Assembly (NCBI GenBank): GCA_934047225.1
Contig: OW203997.1
Coordinates: 1,412,417-1,476,416, forward strand
Direction of reading: 5' to 3'
Source of the DNA: Ypsolopha sequella
Lineage: Eukaryota; Arthropoda; Insecta; Lepidoptera; Ypsolophidae
DNA: 64,000 nucleotides
In this document: positions 27,872 to 37,710 of the stretch, one piece after another
Numbering within the stretch: position 1 is the stretch's first letter
How the letters are laid out: each line of letters starts with the position of its first letter
Notes under the pieces: generated by a model
Database searches by the model: none
Seen by the model: the letters and a program-made list of their open reading frames with translations, nothing else
What the model was told of the DNA's origin: nothing
Position numbers and translations under genes: made by a program

Positions 27872-28678
27872 TAGACAAGATCGTGCATGACACTGGCGTT
27901 AAAGATGTCAAAAATTATTTGCAACTGTAAACCGGAAGTTCAAGTACCTATAAGAAAATAGTTTTAGTTTATATTATTATTATTACGGTTCTGTTTTGGA
28001 ATGGCAGTTCTAATCGAAAATTTGACCAGGTTGATATAGCTTTTTTTCTTTCTTCCCTTAATGTCTCTGAAAGTATCAAAAACGCCCTGGATTTGATGTG
28101 CTCAACATCTTCTGGCCCTCTGTACCATAAATTAACCTAATCCGATCCTTGAAACTTAAATCTACGAAAAGAGTTAAGGCGCTTTATGCTACGACAGTGC
28201 TGCCCTTTAGAAAAAAAAAAATCACCTACCAGAATAATTATTGAAAGTCTGCTCAGTTAAATATTTAGAAATAGCAATGAACTGTTTTTTTAATAGCATA
28301 GTTTTCGTAGACAACGACTTCGATGAGCTAAAATTTTAACTTGCTGGAAACGGTCACTTTTGGCACAAGGTAAAATTCTAGCTATATAAAGACGTTATTT
28401 CTGAAAACTTTGCTATACAAAAATAATGACGGGCCAAGTTATTAATCAACATTAACAGATAATTCAAACTGATGTCCGTCGGTCTGTGATTTAAAAACAT
28501 CTAGGGTTAAACATTTTGCAAAGCTAGTTACACGAAAACAAGTAATATCATAAATAGGACAAAAGACAAAATTTAGTTTTAGACGAAATAATAAATCTTA
28601 TAAGAACTCTTCAAATGTTCAGGTACGACACTTACTATTAAAATCACGAGTACGGGCCATATAAATAGTAACAAACAT

Positions 28679-29335
28679 TTACATCACAACGGCCCTTAAA
28701 ACATTACTAACTTTGCAGTTGCAGACAGGACATCGCTTAGACTTGGACCAAACTTTGACGGCGCATTTGTAGCAGCAACAAATGTGCGCGATTCTACCAT
28801 GCACGAACACTCCCGACTTGGGCTCGTTCAGACATACGATACACAAGTTGTCTCCTACGGTCTCAGATCCCTTATCGTCCAAGAGAACGTGGTCGACTGT
28901 GAGAGACGGATCGCTGACCGTCTTCACTAAAGGGGCCACGTCCTTGTCTAGACTTCTAGACTTCCTAAACCTACGGTCCTTTTCGATATCGGTTTCATCT
29001 GAATCCGAATCCGAAGCAATTTTGGCGCGCTTGAGAGTCCGATCCGCGGATTCCGCTCGACGCTTAAGATTAGACCTATTTAATATCAAATTGTGTTGGC
29101 TACAACTCGGTTCGCTAACTCCACTGTAAGACGTCGCTTCGCTCGTTTGGGAGCTTAACTCAGTATTTTGACTCTGAGAGAGCTCTTGGCTAGTGAAAGC
29201 CGTGTCTACGCCGGAGTCTCTGTTCTGTGAGAGGTCTATTAATGTTTTTATATATTTAAATTCTGGTTCTTTTTTCGTTTTTGGTTTATAGTTGAACTTT
29301 CGCTTCGGTCTCGGCGGGAAGAAGTTTTTACGTAC
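28679..29335 (-). CDS. Mdm2: Mdm2 terminal exon: basic NLS, SQ cluster, RING finger
   Basis: 218 codons plus TAA. The acceptor is TTCTAG before 29335. It opens with a basic stretch (RPKRKF, then KPKTKK) that fits a nuclear localisation signal. There follows a Ser/Thr-rich region with six Ser-Gln pairs (LSQN, TSQE, LSQSQ, SSQT, CSQH). A second basic patch (NLKRR) and an acidic run DSDSDETDIE come next. The last ~55 residues are the RING: CIVC, then GVFVHGRIAHICCCYKC, then CPVC, that is C-x2-C, His, His, C-x2-C, C-x2-C, the C2H2C4 pattern of MDM2. The protein ends LRAVVM. The 3' UTR continues below 28679; no clear polyadenylation signal was assigned. Confidence 0.9.
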   Translation of the reverse strand, partial: VRKNFFPPRPKRKFNYKPKTKKEPEFKYIKTLIDLSQNRDSGVDTAFTSQELSQSQNTELSSQTSEATSYSGVSEPSCSQHNLILNRSNLKRRAESADRTLKRAKIASDSDSDETDIEKDRRFRKSRSLDKDVAPLVKTVSDPSLTVDHVLLDDKGSETVGDNLCIVCLNEPKSGVFVHGRIAHICCCYKCAVKVWSKSKRCPVCNCKVSNVLRAVVM

Positions 29336-32300
29336 CTAGAATGTAGGGCACATTATATTAACAATGGAAATTAGCAATATCTATAATTATATATAAACCT
29401 TGCGAAAATTGCAGCTATATTAAAGCCGATTCTAAAGGCTTTAATTTTAGTTTTAGCCCTTCAAAACTTAAATTTTTCCAAAGTAATTTAGCTTCTAAGT
29501 CTAACACTCTAAAACTAAAATTAAAGCCTTCAGAATCGGCTATATTGCAACACTTGATATTCATAATTCGTGTGCATAAAATATAAACAATAACATATTT
29601 TAAATATTCCAGCCTATTCGATAAGGCCGGCCATTCCTTATACAAATTTATTTAGTTAAGTAATTTAATTATTTTTATGGCTGCATAGTTTAACCAAGGC
29701 TTATATAAAACTAGATATCGTTTTATACATCTCAGCTGCATACAGGGGGAGCAAACGAGGATTTCGATATTCCATTTGAAGAGTTTAAAATCTACATATC
29801 TTGTGGATAGATCGTTTATATTCCACAAATTTAAATTAATATCGCTTTTACACCCTGTATGTAGCTTCAGTAAGGTTTTTTGAATTTGGTTCTAGGATTC
29901 TGCTTCAATTTCTAGAAAAAGGAAGAAAACAATACAGGCGATCTGAGAGCCAATCACATTTTTTTCGGCTCCAAACGAAAAAATGTGATAAGCTTGTAAA
30001 AATATTTTCACATTTTGTCAATATTCCGAAGCGTGCTGATACAACTTTTATGGTGTAGGTAAGTAACAGAGATGTTCGAATGCCGACCGTTGGTAACTGT
30101 CGAACACACTAACATCCATCTGTTACCGGTGAAAAGTATTACACTGGTAGGGCCGGATTAAGACTATCGCCGCACGTTGGGCACAAGTTTTCTTGCAATC
30201 TTTTCCTTCACCGATAAGAAAATCAGTTCAGAAAACTCTTCCATGCATATGGCAGGGCTCGAACCCCGACTATATATCCCATATATCCCAAGTTATACAA
30301 TAATGTCGTTCCGTTACTGGGACATCACAAAGTACGTAGATTCCCAGCGTAAATGGATTTTTTTCCAAGAATCGGTGGGCCATCAAAAACTTGTAAAAAA
30401 GAAAGAATTATATAAATATATAATAAAAACATATCATCAAGACATGAATCCCCGATCGAGTGCTCCAGAGGTGTTCCCAAGTATAAACTGTGAGTCACAG
30501 TTAACACTTGTTAAACCCTCTTTTCAGCGACGATTATTACGTCCTAAACGTGAGCGGTATCGCCGTACTTCAGGTACAAATGGACCAACAGCTTCACGTG
30601 CCTTCAGAAGCACGAAGACCGAACACAAATTAATGTGCACTGCGGGGATTGAACCCACGACCTCTGGGTTAGCAAGCGAGCGCTCTACCACCGGGCCAGA
30701 GAGGCGGTCTAAGGAAATAAGTGCTGGTAAATCAACACTCAAAAGTCATTGGAGAGTTTGAAGAGATTCAGGAACCGCTAGATGAGCTCCTACGAATGGA
30801 GTTTGTATCTCTATTCAATACAAGCATCTAGGAGACAACGCAGGTATTTGCTGAAAGGAAAGAGAAGGTGATATTTGAATAACACTGCATGTTTTATATG
30901 AACAGTAACCCTTTCTATGGGCGAAAACTTAGGAAATTTTAACGACAAAGCCTTGTATTTAGATAATTATTGTCTAAAGCTGATATTCAGAGTCTCACAG
31001 TTCGAACTCGAATCGAACTAAGTCGAGCTATTTCCATACTACTTGACACTTGGGAGTGCTAAATTCTAGCTCAAAGGGAACTGTAAATACAAGCCTTATT
31101 CTATCTGGAGACTGACAAAGGTGTCCTTTAACTCTATCTGGAGACTAACAAAGGCGTCTACTCAGTTCTGGAGATTGACAAAGGCGTCTATCTGGAGCCT
31201 GACAAAGGCTTCTACTAAGTCTATCTGGAGACTGACAAAGGCGTCTACTAAGCTCTGGAGTATGACAAAGGCGTCTATCTGGAGGCTGGCAAAGGCTTCT
31301 ACTGAGTCTATCTTGAGGCTGACAAAGGCGTCTACTAAGTCTATCTGTAGACTAACAAAGGTATCTACTTAGTTCAGGAGATTGACAAAGGCGTCTATTT
31401 GGAGGCTGACAAAGGCGCGCCTACTAAGTCTATCTGGAGACTGACAAAGGCGCCTCCTAAGCCACTACCGCGCCTGATGGAAATCGTCGATGTGACCGAG
31501 GATGGAACGTGCTCGTCCAAAATACCTTTCTAGGTACACGGCATCTCATGACGACGAAGAGTAAAACAGCTTGGCGGCACGGGTTCGTCATGAGGGTGGT
31601 GACAAGACACGGCCGAAGCCTACCACAGTTGTTGTACATAACGGAAGTTCTTAAGACCTGCACAGGGCCCGAGTACTGAACGAAACGAAACGGTCGCCAG
31701 TCTAATAAAAAAACAATGGAACAGTTACCAAGAATTGGTTTTATTTACAATACACTGAAGAAGCATCGGGATAACTTTATGGAAATCTCTTAGACACCTT
31801 ATAAAAGGAAGACAATGAGTGGTGATATCTAGAATTATAGACACATGTCAGTGTTCAGCAGAGTTCGCACGCGCCGACGGCGCACCAGCCGTGTGTACGA
31901 ACCATTTTGATCTACTATTGATCCCGACATAACTCAAGATCTATTGAACCTACAAAGCTGCAATTTTGCGTGAATTAAGCTCCCCCCAGTCACCCCTAAC
32001 ATCCTAAATTTCATAAATGAAACTTTTACAGTGCTTCTTATAGGTTGTCAACTTCGTGCTTACCGCGCCCACGGGGTACAGGGGCTGGCGGGTACGAGTT
32101 AGTGTGCAGGGCCGTGCGCAAGGCATTCCAAGTACACAAGTATGACATGGACAACTTTAAAATATCATAGAGTCTACAAAAGAGATCCATTATACATCGG
32201 TTTATACTACCCTTATCTATAGAGCGACCTCCCCGGCGACTGGCCATCTACCCCGCGCGTCGTGCTCGCTCACCCTCCCGCCACACCATCCGCATCCCCT

Positions 32301-34170
32301 CCGAGACCCCACCCGCCAACCCCTATACCCCGTGGGCGCGGTAGGCACGAAGTTGATAACCTATAATTCTTTGTTCAGCAAAGTTGACAATCCTGCGCTT
32401 CCTTCGTGCCGAACTCGGCCCCTTTGTTTTGGTAGGATTCTTATGACGTCACAACGTCTTTGGAGCCCTATGAAAAGAAGGCATCTTTAACCCCAGTAAT
32501 ACCTTGAAGCATTTCTCGCAGTATCTGTAGAGGGGGTTGTTGTTCCTTGCGTGGCACTGCGCACACTTCCAGTAGTCGGCAAAGTCCATCTCGCTGTCGG
32601 TCTCCTCGGAGTCGGCGGGCTCGGAATCCGCGAACACAAGGTCGCCATCGTCCCGCACGCTGACCTCGATCACCCTCGTCTTTATTATGTCCTTCTGGAA
32701 GTCGAAGGAGAGAAGGCTATTAATACAAACCAGGCAAGTGCGAGCAGGGTGCTAGACCCGAGGGTTCCGTACCGTTGTGGGAGTTTTTTAAATATATCGA
32801 CAAAAACAAAGAAAAAAATATGTTTTAAATTTTTTTTTTATCTTGAAAAGATGCACCGCCTGAGCATCTTTGTATGGGACGCGAGCGCAGTGCCTTTTGT
32901 TAACCGCTCGTAGAAATTATTGCATTTATGATAGAACGTTGCATTTTTTTTTTTTGTAAATAGGAATAAAAGTATAGTGAAACGGGCACATTATTTTGAA
33001 AAAAATTACAATTACTGAAAAGGAAAACGGAAAAATTAAAGAAATAATCTTTTAGGATAATATTTTTATAGTAATGGCTGATTATGGTTTGTTTTTGATT
33101 TGGTTTGCAACGTATATTCTTAAGGATCATAACATCATAGACTAACAATGATAACATTTTTATTTCATTGCATTACTCGGGGTAAATAAAAAGGTATGAC
33201 ATATTTTATACATAGTGTCTTTAGAAGGAAACGAAAATTTATAAAACAAAGATTTTTTTCTAAAAAACAATTTCCATTTCTTGTACGTAAAATAGGGTCT
33301 AGTTCCACTCCCTTTCGGATGTGCACTCTTAGAAGGGACACACTGTATATCATCATATAACAAACAGACCATATACAAGGTGACTTTTTGATCATCGTCC
33401 AAATTCATACTGGAGGCTTGATAAGTGATCAATATCTAGGATCAATAACAATTTTGGTAAAATTTGTAATATGAAATTTCGGCTTCCCATAGAAATTCAC
33501 TTCCAGTTCCGAGTAAATCACTATGGGAAGTCGAAATTTCATTTTACGAATTTCACAAAAATTGTCATTGATCAATGATACTGATCACTTATCAAGCCAC
33601 CAGTATGAATTTGGACGATGATCAAAAAGTCACCTTGTATACAAGGTGTAACAGAAAGGTGTAACAGAAAGGTGTTACCATATTTGAAGAGCTTATTTAG
33701 TCAATGGTACAGAACAACTTTTACTATGGAACAAACACTGTATCTGAAAAAAAAACACAATTGTTTCATAGAAAAATGCAATGCCGCTCGACCAAAATGT
33801 ATAGAAGTGCAGATTTTTTTTTGAGATTTCTAGGTTGGCTCCATAGTAAAAGTTGTTCTATACTATACCATTGACTGAATAAGCTTTTCAAATATGGTTA
33901 CACCTTTCTGTTACACCTTGTATAATCATATAACAGACCATATAGATCATCATATTTAAGATGGGGCATTAACGGCAGCTATCTGTATATATTTAGATCT
34001 CTAGAGGCATCTCTCTTTTTATAATTAATGTAACTCACATCGCTCTCGCCGGAGGAGTCCACCGCGACGAGGCCTTCGTCCGGCTCGGAGTCGGTCACCG
34101 GCTCGTACTCGAGGTCATCGTCCGACAGCCACGGCGTCTCAGTGTCTGTCGTGTCGCGCACAACATCTAC
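28679..34170 (-). CDS. Mdm2: Mdm2-like E3 ubiquitin ligase (three C-terminal coding exons)
   Basis: Gene-level entry. Coding exons on the minus strand are 34039 to about 34170 (acidic), 32503-32694 (zinc finger) and 28679-29335 (NLS, SQ cluster, RING, stop). All three introns are GT-AG and the joins are in phase 0, so the acidic segment runs directly into KDIIKTRVIEV and the zinc finger CEKCFK runs into VRKNFFPPRPKRK. The order acidic region, RanBP2-type zinc finger, SQ-rich linker and C-terminal C2H2C4 RING is diagnostic of the MDM2/MDMX family. In vertebrates these proteins bind p53, ubiquitinate it and shuttle between nucleus and cytoplasm. The N-terminal SWIB (p53-binding) domain was not identified; it should lie upstream at higher coordinates. 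Introns carry MITEs, SINEs and two minisatellites. Family assignment is strong; the ligase role and p53 as substrate are inferred from family. Confidence 0.88.
29410..29551. mobile_element. MITE (family D), copy 1
   Basis: TATTAAAGCCGATTCTAAAG and CTTCAGAATCGGCTATATT ends, with TTAATTTTAGTTTTAG mirrored inside. It lies just upstream of the Mdm2 terminal exon acceptor. Confidence 0.7.
29733..29868. mobile_element. MITE-like inverted repeat
   Basis: AGCTGCATACAGGGGGAGC and CACCCTGTATGTAGCT at the ends; inner GATTTCGATATTCCA and TAATATCG partly pair. Confidence 0.45.
30500..30765 (-). mobile_element. tRNA-derived SINE, minus strand
   Basis: Read on the minus strand it has GGCCCGGTGGTAGAGCGCTC (A box region) and GGGTTCAATCCC (B box), followed by a body containing CTGAAGTACGGCGATACCGC and GTAATAATCGTCGC. 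The 51778-51990 copy has the same order. It produces a long chance reading frame on the plus strand that is not a gene. Confidence 0.75.
31093..31455. repeat. Degenerate minisatellite in Mdm2 intron
   Basis: About a dozen imperfect copies of TATCTGGAGACTGACAAAGG-CGTCTACTAAG, with units of about 30 bp and 51 bp. The plus strand is open over most of the array (repeats of RLTKAST) but there is no sign of a gene around it. Confidence 0.8.
32041..32364. mobile_element. GC-rich inverted-repeat element in Mdm2 intron
   Basis: Arms of ~55 bp: TAGGTTGTCAACTTCGTGCT then TACCGCGCCCACGGGGTACA; right TATACCCCGTGGGCGCGGTA then GGCACGAAGTTGATAACCTA. The interior is GC-rich (ACCCTCCCGCCACACC) unlike its surroundings. 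Confidence 0.75.
32503..32694 (-). CDS. Mdm2: Mdm2 zinc-finger exon (RanBP2 type)
   Basis: 64 codons, phase 0 at both ends. Acceptor TTCCAG before 32694, donor AAG|GTATTA after 32503. The first half is acidic (DDGDLVFADSEPADSEETDS) and continues the acidic domain. The second half is a C4 zinc finger, DYWKCAQC, eleven residues, then CEKC, matching the ADYWKC...C..C finger of MDM2. In vertebrate MDM2 this finger binds ribosomal proteins such as RPL11 during nucleolar stress; whether that holds here is unknown. Confidence 0.9.
33373..33640. mobile_element. MITE (family B), complete
   Basis: Left ATACAAGGTGACTTTTTGAT, right ATCAAAAAGTCACCTTGTAT, arms ~115 bp each around a short centre. It lies in the Mdm2 intron between zinc finger and acidic exons. 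Confidence 0.85.
33639..33923. mobile_element. MITE (family C) abutting family B element
   Basis: Left ATACAAGGTGTAACAGAAAG with GTGTTACCATATTTGAA; right TTCAAATATGGTTACACC then TTTCTGTTACACCTTGTAT. GGTGTAACAGAAA is doubled at the left. Its first bases overlap the last of the preceding MITE. ATCATATAACAGACC occurs on both outer flanks. Confidence 0.8.
34039..34170 (-). CDS. Mdm2: Mdm2 acidic-domain exon
   Basis: The donor GAT|GTGAGT after 34039 is clear and in phase with the zinc finger exon. The encoded segment (TDTETPWLSDDDLEYEP, then VTDSEPDEGLVAVD and SSGESD) is rich in Asp and Glu, like the central acidic domain of MDM2. The 5' boundary is uncertain. Possible acceptors are TTCGTAG near 34169 and ACGACAG near 34155, both with poor pyrimidine tracts. 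A 66-bp minisatellite begins only ~60 bp upstream. The same frame is closed by a stop at about 34201, so the exon cannot extend further. Confidence 0.7.
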
Positions 34171-34227
34171 GAACACCACCCAACGTGTCAACCAAACATA
34201 CTAACACCGAACAGTTCGCACTTCGGT

Positions 34228-34482
34228 ACCGTCGCCTTGGCTGTATGCGCACAGACTCCCATGTCTCGTGTGATGCGAGCGAAGTAAAGCTAAACCGTCG
34301 CCTTGGCTGTATGCGCACAGACTCCCATGTCTCGTGTGATGCGAGCGAAGTAAAGCTAAACCGTCGCCTTGGCTGTATGCGCACAGACTCCCATGTCTCG
34401 TGTGATGCGAGCGAAGTAAAGCTAAACCGTCGCCTTGGCTGTACGCACAGAGTCCCATGCCTCATATGTTGTGAGCGAAGAA
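34228..34482. repeat. 66-bp minisatellite beside the Mdm2 acidic exon
   Basis: ACCGTCGCCTTGGCTG recurs at 34228, 34294, 34360 and 34426. The first three units are identical and the fourth has diverged. Because 66 is a multiple of three, both strands show long chance open frames. Confidence 0.9.
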
Positions 34483-36000
34483 AGTATAACTATGATACGT
34501 CTATTATTTCTTTCACCATTTTTTTCAGTTTAATTTTTTAATTATTTTTCTTAATTTTCTGTTTTTATTTTTTTCGTTTCACTTGTTTCTTTCTATGCAT
34601 ATTTTGAATCAATCATTTCATTGCCCATATTTTTTCTGTTTTTGTTGTGAAATATTTTAATATTTTCTCGACTGGTGTTTTCCTTATTATATTTTTTTCA
34701 AATTGTCAATATATATCTTTATGGTATCTACTTACAAAATCATACATGCAAATTATACCTAGATAAGATACAATAATCATACATCAACAAAATAACTTCT
34801 ATAATCTAATCTAATCTTATCTACGTACTGTAACTGTAACCTTACCAAATACAGTCATTTCCATGCGATGTATAGAAAATGTTTCAGAAATATTTCCATT
34901 GAAACACTCAAAATGCGCAAATCAAGTTACATTGGTTTGGATCATGTGAAACATTCCCTGCAAAAACTTGTATCTCAATGCAAATGCTAGGTATTAAAAA
35001 TAGATTTGCAGGTTGGCCCGTTTATAGACGACCAAAATATTTTTCTATAGTTAAAGTACAAAAAAAAAATCATAACATCCAAACCATAAAACAAAAACAT
35101 AAATCTAAAAAATTAATTTGGACAAGTATTAATGGGCCACCTTTATAAAACAGTAAATGAACCATGCCATGCATTGAAATACGAGATCCATCATTTAGTA
35201 AATGACAATCAGATTAGTATTAGTATCGATAGTGGAGCTGTTCCCAGGCAGTTTCTGATGTGGAAACCCTCAGGTCCCCGCTGAGCCACCACATTGCAGA
35301 TCTGACAATATTATTAAATTGCAGAATTAATATAAAAAAATCCCAATTTGTTTTAAACAAAGATCGAAAACAAAATTTAAAAGCGCAGATAAAATAAGTT
35401 GTTAATTCACTAAAAACCACACAACAAGGTAAAACAAAAAGCGTTGGAATGATAATAATAAAACGGTGAGTCATAAAGTCATTACATTACAAATTCTATT
35501 AAGCTGATAATGGCGCGAAACGTGAGGTCGCGAACATGTTCCAACAAGACTTTACTTGCATTGCATGACAGATATATCTGATTCACTTCAACTTTGAAGA
35601 CAGACTTGAAACGATAATGCAGCAGGGTTTTATAGGAATATGGTTTTGAATACATCTACAGATACATTCAAATATTATATGTATAAGTATAATACCCTTT
35701 TAGGTGATTTTGAGCTAGGTATGTAATGTATGTACCCACTTCAACTTTGAACCCAAGAAACTATTAAAATGAATACCACCTATACATATTGTCAGAGTGT
35801 TTGTGCTTTTGTGAGAGGGACTGTTTCTGACTTTATGTGTTATTCTTATTTATTTTAGTTGATTGTACCGTTTTGTGTTTGTGTTACTATCTTTAATTAT
35901 TGTAATTGGTTTGTCCCTTTTAATTAAAGTACATAAATAATAAATGTGTAGTGCGTTGCGTGGGGATAAAGCAAAGAGCTTATTGATACTCCGTGCCCCG

Positions 36001-36167
36001 TAGCACATTGTTTAATCGCGCGCGATTAGACTTAGTTAAATCACAGGTGCTAGGAGCGTGACATATAATTAATCGCAAAAATATCGTGTCACACTCCTCG
36101 CACTTGTGATTCAACTAAAACAGCGTCGTGCGCTATTAAACATTGTTCTACGAGTGCATAAGTATGG
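36001..36167. mobile_element. MITE-like inverted repeat
   Basis: TAGCACATTGTTTAATCGCG with TAGTTAAATCACAGGTGC; right CGCACTTGTGATTCAACTAA and GCGCTATTAAACATTGTTCT. Confidence 0.6.
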
Positions 36168-36639
36168 TACTTAAAGTACCTAATTAGAAATTATGCTCAT
36201 AGGACACAACATGACTTACATTTCACAGTTCACACTCGGAATACCTCTGACACCCCCTCGGGGATTCATGTCGTGACGATATTCTTATATTTATTAATGA
36301 GTGCATAATAATATTTATAGCAAAATAAAATTCTAGCTTCTTACAATTTCATGGCTGAGACTATCTACAGGTATAATTTAGCAGAAGTAGAAAATGGCGA
36401 CAAATGTAGCTTACCTACCATTCAACGGAAGTAGAAAATGGCGAATGTTTTCCATATAACGGATAAAGATAAAGGCGATAAATGTCTCATTTAATGGAAA
36501 TAGAAGATGAGAGTTACTGTATCTATGATACAGTTTATGATTATGGGTTCAGTCATCAGATCACAATAAACTACTATTCTCCACTATAAACACCACGAAG
36601 CAATAAGGAAGAGGAGTTGGTGTATGAATTAAGCCATGT

Positions 36640-36780
36640 TACGATCAATTCGGCCATGACGTCACTAAAGGGAGCGATTGCGATTGGTGGCATGTGCTCT
36701 GTGATTGGTGGATAGGCGGAGCTAACCTTCCCCGTACCTCTGCCTTCTACCCCGCGCAGTGTCACACAGTTTTCCCTGGA
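36640..36780. promoter_or_regulatory. Candidate promoter with CRE and CCAAT boxes
   Basis: TGACGTCA (36657 region), two CCAAT boxes in inverse form (GCGATTGGTGG, GTGATTGGTGG) 24 bp apart, and a GGCGGAGC box lie within 70 bp, followed by a C-rich tract CTTCCCCGTACCTCTGCCTT. About 180 bp downstream on the plus strand, ACCACCATG|GTAAGT could end a first exon. The transcript direction is not established; it could serve Mdm2 on the minus strand or an unknown plus-strand RNA. Confidence 0.35.
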
Positions 36781-37149
36781 GAAATGAACTATCGGCAACT
36801 CCTCTTCTTTATTGCTCTGTGATAAACACCCACGGCTCGGTCAACAACAAACAAACGTCAAAAATCGTGGGGGAAAATTGGCTGTCAAACGCAGTCAAAC
36901 GTGATTGTGCAGCAAACTGCAGGCCACTAATAAACCACCATGGTAAGTACTATGGTGGTTGGTTTATTTGGTTTAGTCTGCTTATTTACATAACCGAATT
37001 ATCCACGATAGCTGAGTGTGTTTATTTTGTTTAATCTGATGACCATGACCACACCCTATGATGATCATAAACAAAAGTTGACATTGGCGGAAAATGTGTA
37101 AAAATGGAAGTAGAAAATGGCGGAAGCGGGAACCGCTTCTCGGTATGCA

Positions 37150-37555
37150 GACATAAATCAATTATTTTTCAATGCATGTGCTCGTAAAAGTCCACTTTTT
37201 ATGCATCAAAACCGAACAGAAAGTCGATTATTTTGCCCTAGGGCTTTATTATTATTATTTTTTAATTTATTCACAATGGTTGGCTAACCTGCAGCCTTTC
37301 CTGTGAACCATAAATGTTATACTTTTTTTCCCCACTGTTTAACGGCTCTGGATACAGTCCTTTTGAGCCAATTATAATTTAAAGTTCACAAGATTATATT
37401 TGTTTTATTTCCTCACACTATGCATTGAAAAACGTAGTATGATACACGGGCGTAAGAGCAATAAATTACTCGGTTACGTTTAAAACACTCGCTACGCTCG
37501 TGTTTTAAATCGTCCTCGTAATTTATTCCTTTGCGCCCTTGTAGCATAAACTACT
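37150..37555 (-). repeat. ~420-bp dispersed repeat with internal palindrome, copy 2
   Basis: Reverse-complement match to 16745-17160: TTTTTATGCATCAAAACCGA, GCCCTAGGGCTTTATTATTA, ACACTCGCTACGCTCGTGTT, GCGCCCTTGTAGCATAAACT. Confidence 0.8.
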
Positions 37556-37710
37556 ATTAAAACACTAATCATTATGCCATTCTCAGGTTTAAAGAGGTAA
37601 ATTTAAATGGACTCAAAAAGCATGCTAAATCACAATAAAATCTACTGATTATAAAAAACAAATGCAAGGTATTGACACAAAAATGCTACTATTTTATGTT
37701 AATTATGTAC

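Larger units (their letters stand above)
24925..28675. other. Gene-free block downstream of Mdm2
   Basis: It contains two MITEs listed separately and the probable 3' UTR of Mdm2 directly below 28679. No other coding evidence. Confidence 0.45.
34483..37700. other. Probable Mdm2 intron or intergenic block
   Basis: Contains the MITE at 36.0 kb, a SINE tail (AACTGTGAAATGTAAGTCAT on the minus strand near 36.2 kb), triplicated GAAGTAGAAAATGGCG words (36385, 36430, 37108) and the candidate promoter. The missing Mdm2 SWIB exons could be here but none could be recognised. Confidence 0.4.

Noticed and set aside
30230..30270. Another tRNA (GGGCTCGAACCCC)
   Set aside because: Only a B box is seen; most likely a SINE fragment.
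30177..30761. Longest non-NSA2 reading frame, 194 codons, plus strand
   Set aside because: It runs through two tRNA-derived SINE pieces in antisense and has no domain.
31121..31372. 83-codon frame with RLTKAST repeats
   Set aside because: Translation of a degenerate minisatellite without gene context.
34139..34541. Overlapping 108- and 118-codon frames with a 22-residue repeat
   Set aside because: They are produced by the 66-bp minisatellite; the frame differs from that of the adjoining Mdm2 exon.
35220..35300. Minus-strand segment WWLSGDLRVSTSETAWEQL as part of SWIB
   Set aside because: The similarity is vague and no usable donor follows.
35500..35680. Minus-strand frame of ~57 codons starting MYSKPYSYK as an Mdm2 SWIB exon
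   Set aside because: Its phase does not fit the candidate upstream exon and it does not resemble the SWIB domain.
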